Counted from the first letter of the stretch, positions 1-9,864 are shown. The stretch: DNA of 37,500 bases from Botryococcus braunii (GCA_002005505.1 KV908452.1:137501-175000), one strand, 5' to 3'. A program made the numbers and translations. Notes: a model not told the origin generated them from the sequence alone.

Positions 1-299
1 CCTGGCAGAGGGGCAGGTCCCAATCCAGAAAGCCCTGCTGGCCTTTCTTTGCGGTTCCAAGCCAAGGAGGAGTGCAACACGATGTCTGGGCCCTTTTTAT
101 TTTTTTTTTTTGGAGGAGGCTGGTTTGTTTTTATTCATTTTCACTGTGCAGATATCCCTAACAAACGGCCAGGACCCTCTCCAAGCAGCCCTGCTGGCCT
201 ACTTGATGTCCCAGGCCAAGCAGGAGTGCGGGACGATGTTTGAGCCCCCCTCCCCTTCCCCCACCCCTTCCCTTCCCTCTTTATGGTTCCTTTTTTTGC

Positions 300-338
<39 letters not shown>

Positions 339-460
339 CTCCACGCATGGTATTCAACTGCGGGGCGCTTCGCAGATATCCCTAACAGAGGCGCAGGTCC
401 CTCTCCAGACAGCTCTACTGGCCTTCCTGATGTCCCAGGCCAAGCAGGAGTGTGGTATGA
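1..460 (+). repeat. Three tandem copies of an exon-like module
   Basis: Three copies of one coding-like module lie at about 1-83, 152-237 and 376-459. Copies 2 and 3 encode very similar peptides beginning ISLTxxQxPLQxALLA and ending MSQAKQECGxM. Copy 1 is cut by the window edge and more diverged. Copies 2 and 3 follow AG acceptors (TGTGCAG, TTCGCAG) and sit behind T-rich tracts. Copies 1 and 2 end in GAT followed by GT, a possible donor; copy 3 reads straight on into the longer exon. Copy 2 would be 86 nt, not a multiple of three. They may be duplicated or mutually exclusive exons, or dead copies; the sequence alone does not decide. Confidence 0.6.
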
Positions 461-967
461 TGACGGAGCTGAACGACGACTTTGCGCTGTTCGCTCGCCA
501 GCTGCAGCACAACTACCAGCTGTGGGAGGCCGGGGGCAGGGTCCCGGCCTGCCAGGACCTGTGCGACAATCTGCTGGGTACCCCCTGGGGGAGCTGCACG
601 GCGGTCTGCCATGCGGCGCTCCCCCTCGTCTGGGGGATCTACGGGCGTCCCTGGTCCCATGCCTGCGTCATGCACCGCATCCTCTATGGGGTATATGCTG
701 CCCCTCCTTCCCCACCTTTTCCTTTCCCCTGTTTCCCCTCCCCTTTTTAGAGATTGGGGGGTTGCGGCTGGGTAGGTGACGCTGGGTTACATCATTCCGC
801 TGGTGGGGCTGTCGCTGAAGGAGATAATGGAGAGGCACGAGTACGCGCAGCTCAAGGGCTTGCAGGTGGAGAATCTGGGAGCCAGCCTGGCGCTGGAGCT
901 GCCGGTGGTGCTCAAGATGGTGGCCATGAGCATCATGGCTGCCGTCGTGTGCTTCAGGGGCGTCTAA
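376..967 (+). CDS. Unrecognised protein, 3' exons of a split gene (5' partial)
   Basis: I do not recognise this gene. Exon 376-690 (105 codons, phase 0) is followed by a GT...AG intron at 691-775, pyrimidine-rich before TTTTTAG at 750 but with the usable acceptor GGGTAG at 770-775. The last exon is 776-967, ending in TAA. The frame stays open across both exons. The first exon product is Cys-rich (PACQDLC, SCTAVC, HACVMH). The last exon product has hydrophobic stretches (LGYIIPLVGLSL; LELPVVLKMVAMSIMAAVVC), so a membrane-associated or secreted protein is possible. A TGTAA motif, the usual green-algal poly(A) signal, sits at 1013-1017, about 46 nt after the stop. The 5' part lies outside the window or among the duplicated exon modules. 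It could itself be a decayed duplicate. Confidence 0.45.
691..775 (+). other. Probable spliceosomal intron (85 nt)
   Basis: It starts GTATATGC after codon GGG and ends GGGTAG before GTGACG, keeping phase 0 and joining two open frames. A C/T-rich tract fills 695-750. An alternative acceptor at 749-750 (TTTTTAG) would put the last exon in the wrong frame, so 775 is preferred. Confidence 0.45.
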
Positions 968-1128
968 AAGCCTGCCCCTCATTTTCTGGCACAACAAATG
1001 GAAGAAGATTATTGTAAATTCTGGCGTTTGAGGCCGAGGAGAGAAGAGAGCGCTGCTCGTGTCTGGCGGTGATAAGAAGGTTGTGTGTTTTTGATGTGCA
1101 TATGTATTGCATGTCGGTACCCCGGGGG

Positions 1129-1241
1129 GAGCCAGCCTGTCTCTGGAGCTGCAGGTGGTGCTCAAGATGGTGGCCATGAGCACCATGGCTGCCGCAGTGT
1201 GCTTATGGGGCTTCTAAAGGCCCTGCTCCCCATTTTCTGGC
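1129..1241 (+). repeat. Duplicate of the terminal exon and start of its 3' UTR
   Basis: This stretch repeats 886-990 with few changes. It has the same GGAGCCAGCCTG start, the same KMVAMSxMAA coding region, a stop after a related C-terminus (VCLWGF in place of VCFRGV), and the same CCCCATTTTCTGGC tail. It has no upstream exon of its own and is probably a tandem duplication of the gene's 3' end. Confidence 0.7.
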
Positions 1242-1284
1242 CATGTTGAAGAATTGTTTTTGGGTTTTTGGGGGGTTTGAGGGC

Positions 1285-2470
1285 GACAAACCAGCCTCGT
1301 GGCTGCCACCCTGTGCTTGTGGGGCTTCTGAGGCCCGGGCCTTGCATCCGTGGTTTTGTTTTATTAGTTAGAAATAGGATTTTAACGGGAAGGGCCTTAC
1401 ATCCTGGGTTTCGTTGGTGAGTTAGACATAGTGTTTTCAGGGTTAAGGCCTCGCTTCCGTGTTTTGTTTTTGGAAGCATACAGAGGCGGTTGGCACAATG
1501 TGAAAAGACTCCAACACAACACGACAAGAGTGAAACGGTTTCGGCACACTCTGAGCTTCTGACACTACTGGAGTGTCCTGAAGGAGGGAGGGAGGGAGGG
1601 AGGGAGGGAGGGAGGGAGTGGTCTCAAGAAGAGGGAGCTCCCTCTTCTTGGGACCACTCCCTCCCTCCCTCCTCCCTCCCTCCCTCCTCCCTCCCTCCTC
1701 GAGGGAGGGAGGGAGGGAGGGAGGGAGTGGTTTCAAGAAAGCATTCCTTCCTGCCTTCAAGCAGTGTCGTGGCTGCTGCTGTGGGCATGTGGGGCTTCTG
1801 AGGCCCGGGCTTTACATCCTTGGTTTTGTTTTGTTAGTTAGAAATACGGGTTTTAGGGTTAGGACCTTGCATCCTTTGGTTTTGTTTTGTTATTTAGAAA
1901 TACGGGTCTTAGGGTTAGGACCTTACATCTTGGGTTTTGTTGTCGAGTTGGAATAAGGGCTTTTAGGGTTAGGGCCTTACATCCTTGGTTGTGTGTGTGA
2001 GTTAGAAGAGGGGTTGGCTGATTCGGAAGAATATAATGCAAGCGCCTTGCTACGCTTCTAAATTCCAAAGGCGGCCGCTCACGAAAGTCCCTCTTACTCC
2101 AAGTAGCGTCGTGGTGCAGTGCACCGCTGTGAGCGCTGGGCTGTACACAGCGCGCACAGCAGCAAGACCGGCACGCAACGCACCGCGTGCAACACAGTGT
2201 GCTTCTGGGCCTTCTGGAGCCAGGGCCTTGATGTCCAGTGTGTTTTAGAACTTGTTCGTGAGTTCGAAACATGGTTTTTGCCACACTCCAGCTTCTGCCA
2301 CACCCCTAGAATATAGGTGTTTGGCAGGGTTAATAGGGGTTTTGCCACCCTCCAGCTTCTGCCACAACTCGCCATGCGAATTGGCGACTCTTCCTTCCTT
2401 CCTTCCGGTAGTGTCGTGGCTGCCGCCGTGCGCTTCTAGGGCTTCTGAAGCCCTTCTCCTAAGTTCTGAC
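1285..2470 (+). repeat. Decayed copies of the terminal-exon end plus telomere-like units
   Basis: Short relics of the terminal exon (GTGGCTGCC...GTGTGCTT.TGGGGCTTCTGAGGCC) recur near 1291, 1763, 2105-2215 and 2404. After the first two lie units of about 60 nt of the form CCTTACATCC.TGGTTTTGTTTTGTTAGTTAGAAATA.GGGTTTTAGGGTTAGG. About six diverged units are visible at 1330-1460 and 1800-2010. TTTTAGGGTTAGGG resembles the green-algal telomere repeat TTTTAGGG, but occurs once per unit rather than as a pure array. No credible gene is seen here. Confidence 0.6.
1582..1740. repeat. GGGA/TCCC fold-back with two palindrome centres
   Basis: A (GGGA)n run ending in TGGTCTCAAGAAGA is mirrored by its reverse complement, centred between 1637 and 1638 (GGAGCTCC), with one visible mismatch in the unique part. 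The TCCC run then turns back again at a second centre, CTCGAG at 1698-1703, and ends in TGGTTTCAAGAAAG. The order is plus, minus, plus. Such DNA can form long hairpins or purine-pyrimidine triplexes. Confidence 0.8.
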
Positions 2471-2509
2471 ACAACTCGTGACACGCAATGGCACCTCTCC
2501 GCGTGGAAG

Positions 2510-2870
2510 CGTGCTAGGGAATATGCATGCACATCCCCCCTGAAGCCGTGTCTGTGCAGTTGTGTCAGGAGATATGCATGCTGGTGCCCAAGGGCGGCGA
2601 CAAAGGATGTGAATGCGGGCAACAGATGGGAATGCGTGAATGCATCGGGATATGCATGCACGTCCCCGCTGAAGACGTGCCGGTCTCTGTGTGCAGTTGT
2701 GTCATCCCTTCAGGCATAATGGCTGGTCCTGGATGTAATATTTCCTTTCCTTTCCTTTCCTTAGGAGATATGCATGCTGGTGTCCGAGGGAGGTAACTGA
2801 TGTGAATGCTGGTAGAAGAGAGTGAGAAAAGGGATGACTGTGGGTGTCTGAGGGAGAAATTGCCAACGGA
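2510..2870 (+). repeat. Diverged repeats around GATATGCATGC
   Basis: Units containing the palindrome ATGCAT recur near 2521, 2571, 2651 and 2768, with alternating tails GCACATCCCCCCTGAAG and GCTGGTGCCCAAGG. A short tract, CTGGATGTAATATTTCC followed by TTTCC repeats (about 2729-2763), is embedded between units. Reading frames are short and inconsistent between units, so no gene is called. Confidence 0.5.
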
Positions 2871-2904
2871 ACATACGGCTGTTCCGCTATCCTTTTGGAA
2901 CCCT

Positions 2905-3425
2905 AAACCCTGACTACTAATTCTGTCTAGTACCAGTATCTAGTAATTTGAATGCTAGTACTAGTGTCTAGTAACTTGAATGTAACTACTGTGTCTAGTA
3001 CTAGTATCTAGTAATTCGAATGCTAGTACCAGTGTCTAGTAATTTGAATGTTTCTACTGTGTCGAGTACTAGTATCTAGTAATTTGAATGCTAGTACTAG
3101 TGTGTAGTAATTTAAAAGTTACTACTGTGTCTAGTACTAGTATCTAGTAATTTGAATGTAACTACTAATGTCTAGTACTAGTATCTAGTAAATTTGAATG
3201 CTAGTACTAGTGTCTAGTAATTTGAATGTTACTACTGTGTCGAGTACTAGTATCTAGTAATTGAATGCTAGTACTAGTGTCTAGTAATTTGAATGTTACT
3301 GTTAGTGTCTAGGACTAGCATCTAGTAATTTGAATGCTAGTACTAGTGTCTAGTAAGTTGAATGTTACTACTAGTGTCCAGTACTAGTGTCTACTAATTG
3401 GAATGCTAGCACTAGTGTCTGAGCC
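2905..3425 (+). repeat. Minisatellite, 68-nt higher-order unit
   Basis: The core TAGTACTAGT.TCTAGTAATTTGAATG is repeated at least a dozen times. GTAATTTGAATG-type starts at 2943, 2971, 3011, 3039, 3079, 3107 and 3147 alternate 28 and 40 nt apart, giving a 68-nt higher-order unit. Every unit carries ACTAGT and CTAG palindromes. Later copies drift (3188, 3217 and beyond). It is non-coding. Confidence 0.85.
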
Positions 3426-3719
3426 TGATGGGAGATAAGAATGTTGGTAACAGAGTGTGACAGCAGGTATGACTGCTGGTGTCTGAGGTTGACAGAAGGG
3501 TCATTGTCTTTTTTCCTTCTGTCTTAAAATCTGAAATTTCCCAAACAAAGCGTTCATAGGAGCTCCTGCACCCGACTGCCGACGTGCTTGGTTCCCTAAG
3601 GAGTGCAATGATTGTTGCGAAGTATGAAAACGTTTGTTCTGCTTTATGGTTTCAAATTGGCCATGAAGAAGTCTTCTGCTAGAGTACTTCAATCTGGTAA
3701 GCTTTTACGGTATGCTTGT

Positions 3720-4445
3720 TACTATGCATGAAATTGGTGTTTACTCTGTTTTGAATGCAGAGCCCAAGCACTTGTTGTTTTTTTGTGTGTGCTTTGGAAA
3801 GCCGGCTATGAAGCTAATCCCAAAGTAAGTAACTTACTTACCCTCGAATCCGGATCGTGCCGAGTTATGTCGAAGCTTTTTGATAAGAAAGTCTGATAGC
3901 TGTCAAAACGGCCTTTATCCGCTGGTTGGTATCATGCTTTGAGTGCAGAGCCCCAGCACGTTGAGTATGTCTTTGGGTGCTTTGGTGAGCCGGCTACAGA
4001 GCTAATCACGAAGCTGGCTCGTGCCGAGTTATATAAGTCGAATATATGTCAAATTTTTCATGAACTGTAGGCTTCACTCTCTATTCTAAGGAAGTCTGAT
4101 ATATAGGCGTCAAAACGGCCTTCATGCATTGGTTTGTATGAAACTAACAATGCAAGAGGCCAAGCACTTAATATGTTTTGGAGTCGAAGACGAAGCTAAT
4201 CGTGCCAAGTTAGGTCATATTTCTGGGTAAGAAAGTCTGACAGGCGTCGAAACGGCCTTTATCCATTGGTTTGTAGGCTACTTAGAATGGGAGCCCAAGC
4301 ACTTTTGAGTATGTTTTATAGTGCTTTCGAGATTCGATTACAAAGCTAATGCAAAGGTCATCTCAGAAGCTGGCTCGAACCAAGGTATATCGAGACTTTG
4401 GAAAAGAACTTCTGACAGGTGGCTAAACGGCCTTATCCATCGAGT
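3720..4445 (+). repeat. About four diverged direct repeats of roughly 150-200 nt
   Basis: Each unit has the same order: (T/A)GAATGCAGAGCCCAAGCACTT, GAGTATGTTTTGGTGCTTT, CGGCTA.GAAGCTAATC.CGAAG, CGTGCCGAGTTATGTCGAA, AAGAAAGTCTGATAGGCGTC, and AAACGGCC.TTATCC. Copies begin near 3755, 3935, 4135 and 4284. Lengths vary through indels and no frame is shared, so this is treated as old tandem repeat. Confidence 0.65.
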
Positions 4446-5715
4446 TGTAGAATGCAGTTGGTGTGCGTTATATAGCACGTGCGCGCCTGCACTCCACATG
4501 TGCGCGCGTTTACAGAGCTTGCAGTGGGCACGTTTACGTAGCACAGGTGCTTTTTTGCAATCAACGGTGCCCTTGATAGATGTATCCGGTTGCCCATTGC
4601 CCGCGCAGGGCATGCGGCTAGGTTATAATACATATCTGTCTGGAGAGTGTGTACACTCCTGTGTGTGTACGCTGATATATGTGTGTATACAGAGCTGTGT
4701 GTGCACACCCCTGCCTATTGGGGGTGCCTGCGCAAGGCATGCAGTTACAACTTAATTTGGCTTCAAAACATATTTTGTTGCATGAATCCGGGAGCGTGGG
4801 AACGTATTCTTTGATTTTTTTTTGGTGTGTGGTATATGCATTTTCAACATGCATACACTATGTGTGTCTATCTGATGTTGACCTAGCCAGGTCGTCTTCG
4901 AATGTACCCTGCATGGATGTGTAAGCCATTACGTATTTGCTCGCACATCCATGAAGGTACATGGTACGTTCAAGTGTCCCAAGGCATCTATATGGCCAAG
5001 ACTTTAGATGCTGGGCCGTATGGATGCGTTGGGACAACCAAGCGTGTTTTACAATCCACAAATTTGTGGGCTACTGCGCCCACATTCGCTAGTTTCATGC
5101 ACCGCGGGGATCCCTTAGATCTAAAAGCGTATGAAAAGTTGTACACGCATGTACTTGCATTAGGGAGGTCGAGATCTTGAGACCGACTTCATCGCCTTTT
5201 TTAGATTGTGGAAAAGAAATTTTGATTTTGAGGCTCTGCTCAAGCATTTGGAATTAGCAGTACATGAGTTTCAATCCTTGATCACTTGACAGGGGGGCTC
5301 GCATAATTGGGCCACGCTCCCAACAAGTTCAAATCACTGATTGCGTGTTGTCGGAGGTTCTCCCTGCTCCCGGCGTGTGGTAACGGTGTGTAATGCTTTT
5401 TGCTGGCTGCCTCTGTACATATGGTAATGACGACAGCGGTCTGCCTGCCTAGCCAAGCATAACACAGCAAGCAATCCCTAGGGAGTCCTAGTACATGTAC
5501 AGGAACACAGGAACAGGAACTTTGAGTATATACATTTGAGCATATACTTGTATACAGGAGCTTTGAGTCTACTCGGTTACAGAGTCGTAGTACGGGAACT
5601 TTGAGTCTACTTGGTCACTGCGGTGTGAAAAAAGGGTGTTACTATAGATTGGGGTGTGGTGTGTTATGGTTAGTCAAAAAATCTCATCGGTCACTGCCAG
5701 TGTGAACATCAATGA
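4446..5715. other. Non-coding stretch without a recognisable gene
   Basis: It contains a GT-rich patch with alternating purine-pyrimidine runs (4645-4715), a GTGCGCGC-rich patch (4478-4515), and three short GGAACTTTGAGT-type repeats (5515-5605). Small open frames exist on both strands, but none shows a domain, intron pattern or strong codon signal. I see nothing else here. Confidence 0.4.
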
Positions 5716-5719
5716 GACA

Positions 5720-6245
5720 ATATCGTGATTACTCATATCTAAAGCTTGACTAACGTTTTGAGTACTCGTATCACTAGGGTGAATAACATTGTGAGTACTC
5801 TTTTATGGAGTGTGTGTAACGTTGTTAGTACTCATGTCTAAAGTGTGATCACACTTTAGATGCCCGTTACTCATGAGTAACGTTGTGAGTACTCATATCT
5901 AGAGCGTGACTGACGTTGTGATAACTCATGAGAACTCATATCCAAAGCGTGACTGACGTTGTGAGTACTCGCATCTGAAGTAGTCACTCTTATAAGAGTA
6001 ACGTTGTGAGTATTAATACCTGGACTTTGACTAACTGTGTATGAGTTCTCGTATCTAGAGTGTGCACACGTGAGTAACGTTGTAAGTATTAATGCCTGGA
6101 CTTTGACTAACTGTGTGTGAGTTATCGTATCTTGAGTGTGCACACGTGAGTAACGTTGTGAGTACCGAAATCTAGAGTTTGAGTAATGTTGTGAGTACCG
6201 ATATCCAGAGTTTGAGTAACGTTGTGAGTACTTGTACCTAGCTAG
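5720..6245 (+). repeat. Minisatellite with GTAACGTTGTGAGTACTC core
   Basis: Variants of (A)GTAACGTTGTGAGTACTCATATCTAGAG recur throughout, spaced about 30-65 nt apart. Many contain the self-complementary GAGTACTC. On the minus strand the repeat happens to read as a Tyr/Ser/Arg-rich frame (RYSQRYSNS), which is a by-product of the repeat. It resembles the 2905-3425 array in style (AGTACT core) but not in unit. Confidence 0.8.
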
Positions 6246-7095
6246 ATGGTGACCAATGTCCGGCTCCTTGATAAGCGCCATCACAATCAGATCCCTGTGT
6301 GAAAAGCTATAACGGGTCTCGGACACAGCTTGGTCCGATTAGCAGAGGGGTACATATTTCGTCGGAGCCGAAAACTTCGCACGTTTGAACTCAACTTTCC
6401 AGCTTTTGAAAGTGCAGCACCCTTTGTATGGGCCACTCATGCCACTAGGCATAGTCTCATGTGCCAGCCAGTGATTGCATGTTCTCGAGACACTTCTGCC
6501 TTAAGGAAGTTTTTTGAGGAATAATGGGGGATTTTTGTTGGGGGAGGGGGGGGTTTTTCATGAAGGGGGCTTTTTAGGGGCGTGGGATTTTTGCTGACGG
6601 GGGGATGTTTCGGTTCCTTTACAACAGTTAGGGGGGGTTATTTTTTTTGCGGACGAGGGATTTTGGACTGTGGGGTATTTTGTCGGTGGACAGAGTTTCA
6701 GGGGGGAATTTCCCTGTCGCGGATAGTTGTGTTGCGCCTCCAGAACTTCCGGCCCCTTGAAATGGTCGGCAACTGCAGGTGGGGAGGGGACGCGGCGATT
6801 TGCTGAGGGGGCCCATTTTTCGGCCTCGTGAACCGCGTGGAAAGCGTGCATTTAGATCGGTTCAGGAAGCCCGGTCCTGCTGGTTGAGTGCACATCAGGC
6901 TGTGTGGTTTCGTGTGTGGACTCGACTTTACTTTAGTGGCATTTTATTCGCGTTCGGATGAGCATCGAGTGCGGCGTCGACGGCTGCGTAGCAGGTGCGT
7001 TCGCGTGGTGGCTCCGGTGCATGTTTCCCTGATGTGGTTTCATCTCTGGTTGTTTAATTTCTGGCGAGAAATGCCACCGTTCCGATAGTTGAGAC
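6246..7095. other. Unassigned region, possibly 5' part of the LINE
   Basis: 6525-6810 is unusually G-rich on the plus strand, with runs such as GGGGGAGGGGGGGG alternating with T runs. 6820-7095 is mixed sequence leading into the LINE ORF1 relic and may be its 5' UTR or N-terminal region. The small frames here have no recognisable domain. Confidence 0.3.
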
Positions 7096-7853
7096 CTCCG
7101 TCCTCGCTGCCTTACAGAAGTTTTTGCCGTCTCTCGTTACGCAAATGAGTGAAAACGTTGGGGACACTTTAAGGCCACTATTGAGGTGATAGCTGCGGCT
7201 GCCGTAGAGCCGCGCAAAACTAAGGTCGGACAATTAGCCGGCAGGGTCGGCACCATCGAGGAGCAGTTTACATCTTTGGGGTCTAATATTAATTCCATTC
7301 TTAATGCGAAGGTTGAGAGCAAGGTCGCGGCTTGCGTTGGTACTGTTGATGAGACCGTGAGGGCCACCCATGAGGCCATCGACAACAACTTAAACCAATG
7401 CCTCCTGTGCATAGAAACTCTGGAGAGGAAATCACGCTCTCCCAATGCAATCCTTTTCAGGGTTGCGGAGAGTTTAGGGGAGCAGCACCTTACCGCAATT
7501 AAGACCCTGCTTTGCGCACCTTCGATTTACGAAGCTACTCGTCTGGGGAAACGTTTCCCAACTGCTACACGCCCTCGCCCTGTGCTCATTAAATTTGCTT
7601 CCATTGCAGGTAAGCACGCGGCTTATAAAAAAAGCCAAGGAGCTACGCCAACAGTTCAACATTTCAATGGATGACGACCTTACCCCACGACAGAAGGCCG
7701 CGCATACCAGCCGTCTTCCTCACGTCCAAACACTACGGGGGGAGGGCTGGGTTACTTTTTGGGTTACTTTTTGGCGAGGAGACCAACCGTTCAAGGTGAA
7801 GGCCCCCCCCGGGGGGGGGGGGGGCCTCCTCTCAAGGTGCCCGTGCCTGCTCC
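7096..7853 (+). pseudogene. L1-type LINE ORF1 relic (plus copy)
   Basis: ORF1 of L1-type LINEs encodes an RNA-binding chaperone. Here a heptad-like segment (LAGRVGTIEEQF...) precedes a C-terminal half typical of plant and algal L1 ORF1: RLGKRFPTATRPRPVLIKF, KHAAYKKSKE, FNISMDDDLTPRQ and GWVTFWRG. The main open block is 7186-7674. The conserved end (from about 7620 to 7800) lies in another frame, so there is a frameshift near 7615-7640. An upstream part (LQKFLPSLVTQMSENVGDT) is out of frame, with a shift near 7168. There is a 12-nt in-frame duplication (WVTFWVTFW) at about 7749-7772, and a C8G14 run at 7803-7824. A gypsy derivative interrupts the ORF1-ORF2 linker at 7854. Confidence 0.75.
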
Positions 7854-8079
7854 TGTTATGGCAATCAGCGGAAGAGTATTTGACTGAGGCGAAGAGATCC
7901 GTTCATGAAGACGAAGATAGCGACTGATTACAATGCGTGAAGTTTTAATATTAAATGCGACGCAGAGCGGCCAATTATAGAATGTACGCGTTCAACGAAG
8001 TATATATGAAAACCAGAGAGAACTGTACGGGATCTCCCCATGCACGCATATGAAGTACAAGGTAATGGTTGTCTTTACA
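7854..8079 (-). repeat. 3' LTR of the deleted gypsy copy
   Basis: This is the reverse complement of the 226-nt LTR at 16873 and 30031. It is the same length, starts TGTAAAGACAACC and ends GCCATAACA on the minus strand. It carries more substitutions than the two gypsy 1 LTRs differ by from each other, so it is an older or separate lineage. Confidence 0.92.
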
Positions 8080-8740
8080 TTCCCTCCCCCTTGGAATGAA
8101 GATGACGGGCAAGGGCCCTTCTTCATGAAACGCAGATCATGAAGAGAGATCAAAAAGGCAAAGGAAACCCTTCTGATCTTGCGCAATTAACCCACACACA
8201 TCGGGTCAATTACAAAAGTGCAGAGAAACTAGACATTGGAAGATACTCCAGGCAGGGAGAAGAAGAACAATTCCCTCCAGTAGCACAGAAGATGGCCTTT
8301 AAGGGCCTTCCCTTCCAATAGAAAGTCGCATTTAGGGAAGAACTGTCCACCACTGTAAGTTGATTCCAAGGGGCATGGCTCCCAATCCATATTACTCCCC
8401 CCCATCATTCAACCCAAGTACATTGGAACAGTAAGCCAGAAATATAAGGTACAGTGTACCTTATGCTGTACTGTGTGTTGTACTGCTTTTTGAAAGAGGG
8501 TCCACAGAGCCTAATTGCAAGGCACAAACACCATAAGGAGTACCCTCCCAGCCCCAAACCCTCCCAACCCAGAACCCACCCTCCCAAGGCGACTCTGGTA
8601 CAGGCAAGGGCTGCAACAACCCAAAAGGTACTTTGCTAGTCCCCTTCATCCGTTGACAGCTAGTACACTCTCTGCAGTACCGACGTACGGCAGACAACAT
8701 GGCTGGCCAATAGAAGAAGGGGACTAGCAAAGTCTTTACA
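7854..8740 (-). mobile_element. Internally deleted Ty3/gypsy element (same family as gypsy 1)
   Basis: The element is read on the minus strand and flanked by the 5-bp target duplication GCTCC (7849-7853 and 8741-8745). Plus-strand order: a full LTR (7854-8079), a PPT complement (CCCTCCCCCTT), the same 3' UTR as 29530-30030, then a scrap of integrase zinc-finger coding sequence (FYWPAMLSAVRRYCREC), and finally only the first 9 nt of the 5' LTR (GTCTTTACA on plus). Deletion 1 joins integrase to the 3' UTR at a shared CTTGGGAG. Deletion 2 removed gag, protease, RT and nearly all of the 5' LTR. It cannot move by itself. Confidence 0.88.
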
Positions 8741-8745
8741 GCTCC

Positions 8746-9838
8746 TGCTGCTACTACTGCCGCTCCCCCCTCCTCCTCACCAGCTGCTACTGCTGCCGCT
8801 CCCCCCTCCTCCTCATGAGCTGCGGGCCCGACTCCCTCCACCTCCTCTTGGGGTGCGCGTCACTCTCCTATGTGTGCTTAGGAATCTCTTGGCCAAGTCC
8901 CTCTCTCTATTCTTACTTGGAATGTCCATGGATTATCAGAGTCCAAATATGAACTTCATGACTATGATTGTTTCTTTTGCGTGTTCGATGTAGTAATGTT
9001 GCAAGAGACAGTGTAGAAATATATTGACCCAAACCTTTTTCGGGGTTATCAGCTTTTCTGTTCTCCATCTGAGGTTTCTCATGAAAAGAAAGGCTATGGG
9101 TTGCTTATTGCATTTAAGGTTAGTTCATTGTATAGTGCTCAAGTGTGGGCACACATGTCATCGTCACTCTCGGTATCGTTACGGTTTATACATGCCACCT
9201 ATCCCCCCCCTATACTTTGGCAATGTCTATATCGCCCCCTTTGCGTCTCCGTTACTTCAGCCTGTCCCTCTTCCCACTCGTTACGTAGAGCTCTGTGGGG
9301 TTTGTCATCCCTGAACGGTTGCATGTTTGTGGGGCGTGACTTCAATGGTCGCATCGCATATGTTTCCTCAGCCGATTTTGGCCGCTTCTGTGGTCAAGAT
9401 CCTAGTGGACGCCAACTTGTTAAGTTGGCTCAACAGAGTGAGTTGTTTATATGAACCGGATGTGTCTCAGGTGACTTGCATGCTCCTCCGACTTATAGGG
9501 CCACCGCCCGTACCTCCAGGACAAGGCCAAATCATATTTTGGTTTCCCCCGTTTCTCCATGAATGCATCCAATCTGTTACGGTCGCAAGTGAGTTAAAGG
9601 GTTCTGACCATTACAGGATCACCACCTCCTTTGCCTTACCCATGATTTGTGCTACTATTTCTGATAGTTCACATTTGGGGGTGCCCATGCGACAAGTCCA
9701 TTCGAAAGGGGGTTGTCGTCTAGATTATGTGCATCACTTGGAGCTTGCTGCTCCTGCCTTGGGTACTTGTACTGACTTAGCGATGGCTAGGCACGAGGTG
9801 CAAGCGATGGATACCTTGTCCGTTAAGAAGGTATAAAT
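8746..9838 (+). pseudogene. LINE ORF2 endonuclease relic (plus copy)
   Basis: This resumes the LINE after the gypsy insertion. A Pro/Ala-rich linker (8746-8880) leads to an exonuclease-endonuclease-phosphatase (AP endonuclease-like) domain, which nicks target DNA in L1-type retrotransposition. Visible motifs are LTWNVHGLSE (8910 on), VMLQET, KGYGLLIAFK, DFNGRIAY (about 9345) and GSDHYRITTSF (about 9600). A linker (DYVHHLELAAPALG, TDLAMARHEVQ) follows. In-frame stops (TAG after LQETV near 9015) and frameshifts break it, and VGRDFNG has Arg where the sister copy has Gly. No reverse transcriptase follows. Confidence 0.75.
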
Positions 9839-9864
9839 ATATGTTCATTTTTTTTTGCCTTTCG

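Noticed and set aside
1800..2010. A true telomere array
   Set aside because: The TTTTAGGG-like motif occurs once per 60-nt unit, not in perfect tandem.
2905..3425. CRISPR-like regularly spaced repeats
   Set aside because: The spacers are themselves repeats, spacing alternates 28/40 nt, and the setting is eukaryotic; it is a minisatellite.
4478..4760. Z-DNA or promoter element in GTGCGCGC and TGTGTGTAC runs
   Set aside because: Only short alternating tracts with no gene next to them; there is not enough to call a regulatory site.
5871..6326. 151-codon minus-strand frame rich in RYSQRYS repeats
   Set aside because: It follows the minisatellite unit exactly and has no domain or intron signals.
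6330..6524. 64-codon plus-strand frame as a small gene
   Set aside because: No recognisable domain, no neighbours in support, and frames of this size are expected by chance.
9327..9836. 169-codon plus-strand frame as a separate gene
   Set aside because: It mixes an out-of-frame part of the LINE endonuclease with the later in-frame linker; it is part of the broken ORF2.
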